Shown here in pieces: positions 57,388 through 64,000 of a DNA stretch of 64,000 bases. The notes beneath the pieces were generated by a model, which was not told the DNA's origin, ran no database searches, and worked only from the letters and a program-made list of their open reading frames with translations. The stretch lies in contig NZ_JAIOJZ010000018.1 of the NCBI RefSeq assembly GCF_020404845.1, positions 62,001 through 126,000 on the forward strand. Reading direction: 5' to 3'. The position numbers were made by a program, and so were the translations under genes. The stretch comes from Streptomyces hyderabadensis (GTDB lineage: Bacteria > Actinomycetota > Actinomycetes > Streptomycetales > Streptomycetaceae). Position 1 is the stretch's first letter. Each line of letters begins with the position of its first letter.

Positions 57388-58125
57388 ATGCCCGCAACCC
57401 GACACACCACCACGGCTCCGGTCCCGCTCCGCGAGCGACGCCGGGCGGCCGCCGCCCAGGAGATACTCGACGCCGCCGAGCGGCAGATCGGCGAACAGGG
57501 GCCCGCCGCCCTGTCGCTGCGCGCGGTCGCCCGCAGTCTCGGCATGACCGTGCAGGCCCTTTACCACTACTTCCCGAACCGCGACGCCCTCGTCACCGCC
57601 CTCATCGCCAAGGCGTACGGCGAGCTGTCCGACGCGTTGCAGGCCGCCGCCGACGCCGAGCGCGCGGCCCCCTCGTCCGCGCCGCGTCTGGTCGCGGTGG
57701 CCGAGGCCTACCGGGACTGGGGCGTCGCGCGTCCGGAGCACTTCCAGCTCCTCTACGGGACGCCGCTGCGGTACTACGCGGCGCCCGCCGAGGGCCCGAC
57801 CACACAGGCGGTCCGCCGGATGGGCGCGGTCTTCCAGCGGGAGCTGTTCGCCGGCTTCTCCCCGGCGCAGCTCGCGGCGGCCGACGTCCCCCCGCTCTCG
57901 CCCCCGTACCGGGAGCATCTGGAGCAGCTCCCCCTGCACGCCCAGGGCGATCTGCCGCCCGCCGCGGTCGCCCTGTTCCTGAGCGCGTGGGGGCATGTGC
58001 ACGGGCTGGTCGTCCTGGAGGTGTTCGGGCACACCGCGTACCTCGGTGCCCATCAGGCGGAGGTGTTCCGCACATCGGTGCGGATGATGCTGGAGGACGT
58101 CCACCGCAGGATCCCCGCGGCCTGA
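57388..58125 (+). CDS. TetR-family regulator with WHG domain
   Basis: 245 residues. The HTH runs about 25-70 (LSLRAVARSLGMTVQALYHYF). The C-terminal domain has the WHG-type signature (YRDWGVARPEHFQLLYGTPL; SAWGHVHGLVVLEVFGH). The target is not evident: the downstream LysR gene is convergent with 13 bases between stops. The inverted repeat upstream suggests autoregulation. Confidence 0.9.
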   Translation: MPATRHTTTAPVPLRERRRAAAAQEILDAAERQIGEQGPAALSLRAVARSLGMTVQALYHYFPNRDALVTALIAKAYGELSDALQAAADAERAAPSSAPRLVAVAEAYRDWGVARPEHFQLLYGTPLRYYAAPAEGPTTQAVRRMGAVFQRELFAGFSPAQLAAADVPPLSPPYREHLEQLPLHAQGDLPPAAVALFLSAWGHVHGLVVLEVFGHTAYLGAHQAEVFRTSVRMMLEDVHRRIPAA

Positions 58126-58138
58126 CCGGAGGCGGTTG

Positions 58139-59086
58139 TCAGGTGTGCCGGTCGCCGTCCCGGCCCTCTCGGGAGGGATCCGGGGCGGACAGGGCCTCGA
58201 TCTCGGGGTGGTCGCGCAGGGCGGCGATCACCGCGTTCACCGCGGCGCGCTGCGGGGCACCGCGCCGCACCACGACGGCGACGTTGCGGTGCACCGGAGG
58301 GCTCAGCCGCCGGGTGACGACGGCGTGGTCCGAGGTGACCGCGAGGGCGGGCAGCAGCGCGATCGAACCGGTCGTCTCGACATGCCGCAGCAGCATGAGG
58401 TAGTTGCTGAACCGGCAGGCCACCCGGGGTTCGAAGCCCGCCTCGCGGCAGAGCCGGACGGTCAGGTCCGCCATGTACGACTGCGGCCGGTCGCAGGCCC
58501 AGGTCTCCTCCTTGCACGCCGCGAGGCTCACCGCGGTGCGCGCGGCCAGCGGATGGCCGTGCGGCAGCACCAGCAGGACCGGGTCGCTGCCGAGCGACAT
58601 GACGTCGAGGTCCGCGCCCCACGTCAGGCCGGAGTAGTCGGTGGTGGTGACGATGACGTCCGCCTCGCCCGAGCGCAGGGCGGGGCCGCTCTCGTGCGGC
58701 TCCATCTCCACCAGCTCCAGGTCCAGGTGCGGGTGGGTGGCGGCCAGCCGGTTCGCCGCCGGGACGGCGAGGCTGTAGATGGCGCTCTGGAACACGGCGA
58801 GCCGCACGGTCCCGATGGGCTCCTCGTTCAGGGCGCGCAGTTCGGCCTCGACGTCGGCCATCCGGTCCAGGATCTCCCGGCCCCGGCGGGCCAGCAGGAG
58901 TCCGGCCGGGGTCAGCCGCACCCGCCGTCCGGTCCGCTCGATCAGCCGGCACCGGGTCTCGGTCTCCAGCACCGCCAGCTGCTGGGAGACCGTCGAGGCG
59001 CTCAGGTGCAGGGTGTCGGCGACCGCACGGACGGTACCGAGGGTGTCGAGCTGGCTGAGCAGGTGCAGCCGTCCGGAGTTGAGCAC
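58139..59086 (-). CDS. LysR-family regulator, likely DgdR-like
   Basis: 315 residues from GTG 59086. The HTH occupies about 5-60 (GTVRAVADTLHLSASTVSQQLAVLE). The effector domain has GTVRLAVFQSAIYSLAVPA and DVIVTTTDYSGL. It is divergent from the dialkylglycine decarboxylase gene, the same arrangement as dgdR and dgdA in Burkholderia. A dyad CTGTACG-N7-CGTACAG lies 30 bases upstream of its start. Identity as dgdR rests on context; LysR sequences are too variable to name by eye. Confidence 0.85.
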   Translation of the reverse strand: MLNSGRLHLLSQLDTLGTVRAVADTLHLSASTVSQQLAVLETETRCRLIERTGRRVRLTPAGLLLARRGREILDRMADVEAELRALNEEPIGTVRLAVFQSAIYSLAVPAANRLAATHPHLDLELVEMEPHESGPALRSGEADVIVTTTDYSGLTWGADLDVMSLGSDPVLLVLPHGHPLAARTAVSLAACKEETWACDRPQSYMADLTVRLCREAGFEPRVACRFSNYLMLLRHVETTGSIALLPALAVTSDHAVVTRRLSPPVHRNVAVVVRRGAPQRAAVNAVIAALRDHPEIEALSAPDPSREGRDGDRHT

Positions 59087-59115
59087 ACGGCGATGGTACG
59101 GCGCACATCCGTCTT

Positions 59116-59136
59116 CTGTACGATTCTGGCGTACAG
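59116..59136. promoter_or_regulatory. LysR operator candidate between dgdR-like and dgdA-like genes
   Basis: CTGTACG (59116-59122) and CGTACAG (59130-59136) form a perfect 7-base dyad with a 7-base centre in the 106-base divergent gap. It lies 30 bases before the LysR gene and 57 before the decarboxylase, a position fitting a recognition site used for autorepression and activation. Confidence 0.6.
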
Positions 59137-59192
59137 GGGCGTCGAATCTGTGCGATGGACACGCGCAGCGGCCCGTCCCTACCGTCGTTCGC

Positions 59193-60506
59193 ATGCCTTC
59201 CGAGACTTCGAGCGCCGACCCCGGGCGCCACCTGATCCGCTACTCCGGCCACGCGCCCTTCTCGCCGGAGGTCGTCGTGCGCGCCGCGGGCACCTGTGTG
59301 TTCACGGAGAGCGGCCGTGAGCTGCTGGACTTCACGTCCGGTCAGATGAGTGCCATCCTCGGGCACTCTCATCCGGCGATCGTCTCGACGGTGCGCGAGC
59401 AGGTGGCGCACCTCGACCACCTCCACAGCGGCATGCTCAGCCGCCCGGTCGTCGAGCTGGCCCGGCGGCTCGCCGGGACGCTGCCCGAGCCGCTGGAGAA
59501 GGCGCTGCTGCTGACCACCGGGGCGGAGGCGAACGAGGCCGCGGTACGGATGGCGAAGCTCGTCACCGGCCGCCACGAGATCGTCTCCTTCGCCCGGTCC
59601 TGGCACGGCATGACCCAGGCCGCCGCGAACGCCACCTACAGCGCCGGGCGCAAGGGCTACGGCCCCGCCGCGCCGGGCAACTTCGCGCTGCCCGTACCGG
59701 ACCGCTACCGCCCCTCCGTCGTGGGCGCGGACGGCGAACTGGACTGGCGCCGCCAGCTGGACCTGGGCTTCGAGATGATCGACGCCCAGTCGGTCGGCAG
59801 TCTGGCCGCCTGCCTGGTCGAGCCGATCCTGTCCTCCGGCGGCGTCGTCGAGCTGCCGCCCGGCTATCTCGCCGCCCTGAAGGAGAAGTGCCGCGAGCGC
59901 GGCATGCTGCTGATCCTGGACGAGGCCCAGACGGGACTGTGCCGGACCGGCGACTGGTACGCCTTCGAGCACGAGGGCGTCGTCCCGGACATCCTCGTGC
60001 TGTCCAAGACGCTGGGCGCCGGGCTGCCGCTGGCCGCGGTGCTGACCAGCCCGGAGATCGAGCGGCGGGCACACGAGCGGGGATTCCTGTTCTTCACCAC
60101 GCACGTCAACGACCCACTGCCCGCGGCGGTGGGCAACACCGTCCTCGACGTCCTGGTCCGCGACCGGCTCGACGAGCGCGCCCGCACGCTGGGCGGCGCG
60201 CTGCGCGCGGGCCTCGACAAGCTCGCCACCCGCCACGAGGTGGTGGGCGACGTCCGCGGCCGGGGGCTGCTGCTGGGCATGGAGCTGGTCGGGGACGAGG
60301 TGCTGGGCGAGGGCGGTGCCGACCGGCTCGGCGCCGCCGTCACCCGGCGCTGCTACGAGCTGGGGCTGCACATGAACATCGTCCAGCTCCCGGGGATGGG
60401 CGGGATCTTCCGCATCGCGCCCCCGCTGACCGCGAGCGACGAGGAGATCGCCCGCGGCGTGGCCGTCCTCGACCAGGCACTCGGCGACGCCGCCGGGGAC
60501 CTGTAG
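59193..60506 (+). CDS. dgdA: 2,2-dialkylglycine decarboxylase (PLP, class III aminotransferase fold)
   Basis: 437 residues, the length of the Burkholderia enzyme. Key residues fall almost exactly on its numbering: Gln51 in FTSGQMSA (Gln52 there), SWHGM at 136-140, DEAQTGLCRTG, and the PLP lysine at Lys272 in VLSKTLGAGLP. The segments LFFTTHVNDPLPAAVG and HMNIVQLPGMGGIFRIAPPL are specific to this subgroup rather than to ordinary transaminases. It decarboxylates 2-aminoisobutyrate or isovaline to a ketone and CO2, then transaminates pyruvate to alanine. A -10-like TACCGT ends 7 bases before the ATG, suggesting leaderless mRNA. Confidence 0.88.
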   Translation: MPSETSSADPGRHLIRYSGHAPFSPEVVVRAAGTCVFTESGRELLDFTSGQMSAILGHSHPAIVSTVREQVAHLDHLHSGMLSRPVVELARRLAGTLPEPLEKALLLTTGAEANEAAVRMAKLVTGRHEIVSFARSWHGMTQAAANATYSAGRKGYGPAAPGNFALPVPDRYRPSVVGADGELDWRRQLDLGFEMIDAQSVGSLAACLVEPILSSGGVVELPPGYLAALKEKCRERGMLLILDEAQTGLCRTGDWYAFEHEGVVPDILVLSKTLGAGLPLAAVLTSPEIERRAHERGFLFFTTHVNDPLPAAVGNTVLDVLVRDRLDERARTLGGALRAGLDKLATRHEVVGDVRGRGLLLGMELVGDEVLGEGGADRLGAAVTRRCYELGLHMNIVQLPGMGGIFRIAPPLTASDEEIARGVAVLDQALGDAAGDL

Positions 60507-60513
60507 CGCGAAG

Positions 60514-60546
60514 GCCCCGGTGGCCTGGGGTCCAGGTCACCGGGGC
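60514..60546 (+). terminator. Terminator between dgdA and the MMPL gene
   Basis: CCCCGGTG-g-CCTGG (60515-60528) pairs with CCAGG-t-CACCGGGG (60532-60545), one G/T opposition in the stem and a 3-base loop. It begins 8 bases after the dgdA stop and lies 20 bases from the convergent MMPL stop, so it probably serves both. Confidence 0.9.
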
Positions 60547-60565
60547 GCGTGCGGTGTGGCGGGGG

Positions 60566-62785
60566 TCAGACTCCGGCCGTCTCCGGCTCACGGGTGGGCT
60601 CCGGGGGCGCGGCGGTGTCGCCGAGCTCCCGGTGGAGCTTCTCGCCCTCGACGTCGACGTTGGGCAGGATGCGGTCCAGCCACTTGGGCAGCCACCAGGC
60701 CTTGCTGCCGAGCAGGGCGAGCACCGCGGGCACGATCGCCATGCGGACCACGAAGGCGTCGAAGAGGACCGCGATCGCGAGGCCGAAGCCCATCATCTTG
60801 ATCATGGCGTCGTTCTCCAGGATGAAGCCGGAGAAGACGCTGATCATGATGATCGCGGCCGCCGCGACGACCCGGCCGCCGTGGGTGAAGCCGGTGGTGA
60901 CGGACTCGGCGGCGGACTGTCCGTGGACGTAGGCCTCCCGCATGCGGGTGACGAGGAAGACCTCGTAGTCCATGGCCAGGCCGAAGACCACGCCGATCAT
61001 GAAGATCGGCATCATCGACATGATCGGGCCCGGCTGGTCCACGCCGAACACGTCGGCGAGCCAGCCCCACTGGAAGACCGCGACCACCGCGCCGAGCGCC
61101 GCGGCCACCGAGAGCAGGAAGCCCAGGGCCGCCTTCAACGGGACGAGGACCGAGCGGAACACCAGCATCAGGAGCAGGAAGGCGAGCCCGACGACCAGCG
61201 CCAGGTACGGGATCAGCGCGTCGTCGAGGGTCTGCGAGAAGTCGATCGTCATCGCGGTCGCGCCGGTGACCAGCATGGTCGCGCCGGTGTCGGCCTTGAT
61301 GTCGCCGGACAGCGAGCGGATGTCGTGCACCAGCGATTCGGTGGCGGTGTCGCTGGGGCCGGTCTTGGGCACCACGGTGAGGACGGCGGTGTCGCCCTCC
61401 TCGTTGAAGCTGGCCGGGGTGACCGCCGCGGCCTTCCCCAGTCCGGTGATCTTCTCGCCCACGGTCTCGGCGGCGGCCTTCGGGTCGTCGGCGTCGCGCG
61501 CGTCGACGGCGATCATGAACGGGCCGTTGAATCCGGCCCCGAAGGACTCGGACAGCATGTCGTAGGCCTTGCGCTGGGTGGTGTCGGGGGCGGAGCTGCC
61601 CTCGTCGGGCAGGCCCAGCTCCATGCCGGCGGCCGGCACGGCGATCACACCGAGGCCGAGCACCGCGGTCAGCAGGACGGTGACGGGGCGCCGCTGTACG
61701 AAGCGGGCCCAGCGGGTGCCGAGCTTCGGCTTGCCGGCGGCGGCCCGCGCCCCGGCGGGCGCCTTGCGGTCCTTGCGGCTGAGGGCCTTCCGGCCGGCGA
61801 AACCGAGCAGCGCCGGGGTGAGGGTGAGGGCGATCAGCACGGCGATGCCGACGGTGCCGGCGGCGGCCAGACCCATCTTGGTGAGGATCGGGATGTTGAC
61901 GATCGCGAGACCCGCGAGGGCCACGACGACGGTCAGTCCGGCGAAGACGACCGCGGAGCCCGCGGTGCCGACCGCTCGTCCGGCGGCCTCCTCGGGCGCG
62001 CGGCCCTCGGCTATCTCCGCCCGGTAGCGGGAGACGATGAACAAGGCGTAGTCGATGGCGACCGCGAGGCCGATCATCATGGCGAGGGTGGAGGTCGTGG
62101 CGGACAGCTCCAGGGTGCTGCCGAGCGCCCCGATGGCCGAGATGCCGATGCCGACGCCGATGATCGCCGAGAGCAGCGGCATGCCCGCCGCGACCAGGGA
62201 GCCGAAGGTCAGCAGGAGCACGACCGCGGCGACGCCGATGCCGATCAGTTCGGCGGTGCCGCCCATCTCCTGCTCGGCCACGACCGCGTCGCCGCCGGTC
62301 TCGACGGTGTACCCGCCCTCGCGGGCGGTGTCGGTGGCGGCGGTGAGCGAGTCGCGGGCCTCGTCGGTCAGCTCCATCGCGTTGACCTTGTAGGTCACCG
62401 ATGCGTACGCGGTGGTGCCGTCCTTGCTGACGGCGTTCGCCTTGAACGGGTCGTCCACCGAGGCGACCTGGGGACCGGCCTTCAGGTCGGCGACCAGATC
62501 CTCGACCCGGTCCTTGCCGGCTCCGTCGGATATCTTCGCGCCCTCGGGAGCGCGGATCACGACGCGGGCCGTGGCGCCCTCGGCACTGGCGGCCGGGAAC
62601 TGCTCGTCGAGCAGGTCGAACGCCTTCTGGGACTCGGTGCCGGGCATGGAGAAGGAGTCTTCGGGCGGGGCGGGCGCGACGGACGAGGCCGCGCCGGCGC
62701 CCACGAGTATCGCCACCCACAGCAGGGCGACGAGGCCGCGGCGCCGGAACGCCCTCCGGCCGAGTCGATAGAGAAACGTAGCCAC
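60566..62785 (-). CDS. MMPL-family RND-type transporter
   Basis: 739 residues with 12 predicted membrane helices in two sets, each after a large extracytoplasmic loop. The first loop starts after VALLWVAILVGAGAASS and contains SFSMPGTESQKAFDLLDEQFP, a family mark. The functional Asp-Tyr pairs are in LAVAIDYALFIVSRYR and FGLAMDYEVFLVTRMRE. It exports lipids or hydrophobic molecules using proton motive force. GTG 62785 gives the usual N-terminus (VATFLYRLGRRAF); a TTG at 62797 is an alternative. No TetR or lipid-synthesis gene is adjacent. Confidence 0.9.
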   Translation of the reverse strand: MATFLYRLGRRAFRRRGLVALLWVAILVGAGAASSVAPAPPEDSFSMPGTESQKAFDLLDEQFPAASAEGATARVVIRAPEGAKISDGAGKDRVEDLVADLKAGPQVASVDDPFKANAVSKDGTTAYASVTYKVNAMELTDEARDSLTAATDTAREGGYTVETGGDAVVAEQEMGGTAELIGIGVAAVVLLLTFGSLVAAGMPLLSAIIGVGIGISAIGALGSTLELSATTSTLAMMIGLAVAIDYALFIVSRYRAEIAEGRAPEEAAGRAVGTAGSAVVFAGLTVVVALAGLAIVNIPILTKMGLAAAGTVGIAVLIALTLTPALLGFAGRKALSRKDRKAPAGARAAAGKPKLGTRWARFVQRRPVTVLLTAVLGLGVIAVPAAGMELGLPDEGSSAPDTTQRKAYDMLSESFGAGFNGPFMIAVDARDADDPKAAAETVGEKITGLGKAAAVTPASFNEEGDTAVLTVVPKTGPSDTATESLVHDIRSLSGDIKADTGATMLVTGATAMTIDFSQTLDDALIPYLALVVGLAFLLLMLVFRSVLVPLKAALGFLLSVAAALGAVVAVFQWGWLADVFGVDQPGPIMSMMPIFMIGVVFGLAMDYEVFLVTRMREAYVHGQSAAESVTTGFTHGGRVVAAAAIIMISVFSGFILENDAMIKMMGFGLAIAVLFDAFVVRMAIVPAVLALLGSKAWWLPKWLDRILPNVDVEGEKLHRELGDTAAPPEPTREPETAGV

Positions 62786-63026
62786 CTTTTGGACCAATCC
62801 GTCGGGTTACGGGCAGGACGAAGACCCGGCACATGGGGGGAAGGCGGACGCGCTGACCGGGGTACCCATCCATGCTCGCCCGGGGTTCTCGGCGTTTGAT
62901 CCGACCCTGGGTCTGGACTGGCGTACTGCGTCGGGTGTAGTGGGGTGCCGCTTCCCTCTCCCCCGGGTGTAGATCACGAAGATGGGTGTACGCCGCATAT
63001 CGTTGCCGCGGGCAGCCGACGTCTCT

Positions 63027-63434
63027 CAGCCGGTGACGGCGGCGGCGTTGCCGCCCGCACCGCAGCGCAGGGTCCAGGACGGGGTGGAGCGGGTCCCGTT
63101 CTCGTGGATCCGGACGTCGACCTGGTCGGCGGGCAGGCCGCCCGGGACCTCGGCGTGGGCCGCGGTGCGGACCAGCTGGTGACGGCGGCGACGTCCAGTC
63201 CGCCGGTGCTGACCTGCACGGGGACGACGACGTCGACGGCGCCCGCGCTGGTGGTGGCGGTGAGCCGTCCGTCGATCTCGGGCGCCACGTGGGCGGTCAG
63301 CCCGCGCTCGCGCTCGGCCGCGGTGGGGCCGTCCAGGGGAGGTCGGGGGCCTGCTGGGGGGCGAGCGGCGCGTCCGTGCGCCGGATGACGGAGCGGGAGC
63401 CGCAGGGACCGGCGCCGGCCTCGGCGGTGGTCAC
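63027..63434 (-). pseudogene. Frameshifted small gene, conserved-looking, unknown function
   Basis: Read on the minus strand from GTG 63434, coding-like sequence runs TTAEAGAGPCGSRSVIRR..PDLPWTA, shifts frame near 63330 to AAERERGLTAHVAPEIDGR..VSTGGLDVAAV, and shifts again near 63179 to QLVRTAAHAEVPGG..STPSWTLRCGAGG, ending at TGA 63027. In both places a one-base deletion would explain the shift, and each frame has the G/C-rich third positions of real genes. The joined product, about 135 residues, resembles an Asp23/inhibitor-like small protein but I cannot name it. Either a decayed gene or sequencing errors in G-runs. Confidence 0.45.
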
Positions 63435-63444
63435 CAGGGCGTCG

Positions 63445-63618
63445 ATGTCGGGGCGAGGACCGGTCCGGTTCCGGGCCCGCTGGGCGAAGGGCCGCACCGG
63501 GGCGGTGGCCCTGGTCGCCGCCTTTGCCGCGCTGGCCGCGCTGTGGGCGGCCGTCCCCCAGCCGAGAACCGGGGAGGGCTCGGTCGACGTCACACGCCTC
63601 GTGCCGGGCGACGGCTGA
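63445..63618 (+). CDS. Possible small membrane protein (57 aa)
   Basis: ATG 63445 opens a frame with high GC3. A basic N-terminus (FRARWAKGR) is followed by a hydrophobic helix (AVALVAAFAALAALWAAV) and a short acidic tail ending TRLVPGDG. No ribosome-binding site is clear. It is divergent from the frameshifted gene, with 10 bases between starts. Could be real or part of the same degraded region. Confidence 0.35.
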   Translation: MSGRGPVRFRARWAKGRTGAVALVAAFAALAALWAAVPQPRTGEGSVDVTRLVPGDG

Positions 63619-63668
63619 CGGCCCCGGGGCGGCCGGCGGCAGGGCGCGGCCGACCGGCGGGACGGCTG

Positions 63669-63699
63669 TTGACCTTCACCTTGGGGCAGGCCGCAGCAT
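63669..63699 (+). promoter_or_regulatory. MerR-type promoter with long spacer
   Basis: TTGACC (63669-63674), 19 bases, CAGCAT (63694-63699). The 19-base spacer is the MerR hallmark, and it holds an imperfect dyad CCTTCACCT/TGGGGCAGG (63673-63690). It precedes the MerR-like gene, suggesting autoregulation. Confidence 0.55.
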
Positions 63700-63743
63700 C
63701 GGTGGCACCGGGCGACGCGCCCGGTACGAGGAGGAGTGGGCAC

Positions 63744-64000
63744 GTGGGTACGGAGCTGCTGACCATCGGGGCGTTCGCGAAGGCGTCCCGGCTGTCGCCG
63801 AAGGCGCTGCGCCTCTACGACGAGCTGGGTCTGCTGCCGCCCGCCCGCGTCGACCCGGTCACCGGCTACCGCCGCTACGCCCCGGAACAGGTGGAGCGGG
63901 CCCGGCTCGTGGCCTGGCTGCGGCGCCTGGGGATGCCGCTGGTCCGCATCCGCCACGTGTGCTCGCTGGACGCGGGCGCGGCGGCCGAGGAGGTCCGCGC
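63744..64000 (+). CDS. MerR-family regulator, N-terminal part (runs off the window)
   Basis: Starts at GTG 63744 with GGAGGAG 7 bases upstream; 85 codons visible. The MerR winged helix is clear: TIGAFAKASRLSPKALRLYDELGLLPPARVDPVTGYRRY (two adjoining blocks), then EQVERARLVAWLRRLGMPL. The effector domain lies outside the window. TipA/BmrR-like N-terminus, so possibly drug-responsive. The upstream promoter has a 19-base spacer. Confidence 0.92.
   Translation, partial: MGTELLTIGAFAKASRLSPKALRLYDELGLLPPARVDPVTGYRRYAPEQVERARLVAWLRRLGMPLVRIRHVCSLDAGAAAEEVR

Noticed and set aside
59888..62899. A 1003-codon open frame overlapping dgdA and opposite the MMPL gene
   Set aside because: Out of frame with dgdA and antisense to MMPL; no recognisable domain.
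1..64000. tRNA, rRNA, transposase, integrase or attachment site
   Set aside because: I found no cloverleaf-like segment, no DDE or tyrosine/serine recombinase motif, and no terminal inverted repeats flanking a gene; there is no sign of a mobile element in this window.

Overview
The window is a stretch of a high-G+C actinomycete chromosome, almost certainly Streptomyces or a very close relative. The evidence is the strong G/C bias at third codon positions, many GTG starts, many transcription factors, a BldG-like STAS protein, a DUF5753-type HTH regulator next to a DUF574 methyltransferase, and rich secreted or catabolic gene content. It carries about 58 protein genes, no rRNA or tRNA, no CRISPR array and no insertion sequence that I can see. 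Gene content is typical of a metabolic chromosome arm: self-contained uptake-plus-catabolism modules, each with its own regulator.

Layout. 1-7.1 kb: the end of a probable MoxR-type ATPase and its VWA partner, a DUF574 methyltransferase with a Scr1-type regulator, a second HTH regulator beside an aldo/keto reductase, a tiny membrane protein and an STAS protein. 7.2-10.1 kb: a 974-residue FAD/iron-sulfur dehydrogenase of the D-lactate type. 10.2-21.3 kb: two facing blocks, (a) creatininase-like amidohydrolase, glucarate-dehydratase-like enolase-superfamily enzyme and RidA with a divergent stand-alone ROK protein, and (b) a five-gene peptide/nickel-type ABC importer with a divergent IclR regulator, serine hydrolase and NUDIX protein.

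21.2-31.7 kb: a large divergent catabolic locus. Leftwards run six genes (two phosphotriesterase-family proteins, FAD monooxygenase, alpha/beta hydrolase, metallo-beta-lactamase-fold hydrolase, CocE-type hydrolase). Rightwards run a cytochrome P450, its [3Fe-4S] ferredoxin, a ferredoxin reductase and a LysR regulator. One of the two phosphotriesterase-family proteins has lost every metal ligand. 31.7-42 kb: TetR and MFS exporter; a secreted GH64 beta-1,3-glucanase with two near-identical operators; and a beta-glucoside block (solute-binding lipoprotein, two permeases, GH1 beta-glucosidase) facing a LacI regulator with two palindromic operators between them. Together these could take beta-glucan from outside the cell to glucose inside.

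42-46.2 kb: YunG-like protein, methyltransferase, quinone oxidoreductase with divergent TetR, small secreted protein, secreted glycerophosphodiesterase. 46.2-54.3 kb: a sulfate-ester module: ROK regulator, three-gene NMT1/SsuA-type ABC importer, cytoplasmic sulfatase with a CTPAR formylglycine signature, its formylglycine-generating enzyme, and a divergent Tat-exported GH43-like protein. From memory (unchecked), this order resembles the Streptomyces coelicolor region that contains the structurally known FGE and a beta-glucoside locus.

54.3-64 kb: a GAF/PAS-like SpoIIE-type phosphatase coupled to a CBS-BON protein, a TetR regulator, a divergent dgdR/dgdA-like pair for 2,2-dialkylglycine decarboxylation, an MMPL exporter, a broken small gene, and the start of a MerR regulator. 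A feature of the whole window is tight translational coupling: fourteen gene junctions are 4-base ATGA or GTGA overlaps.
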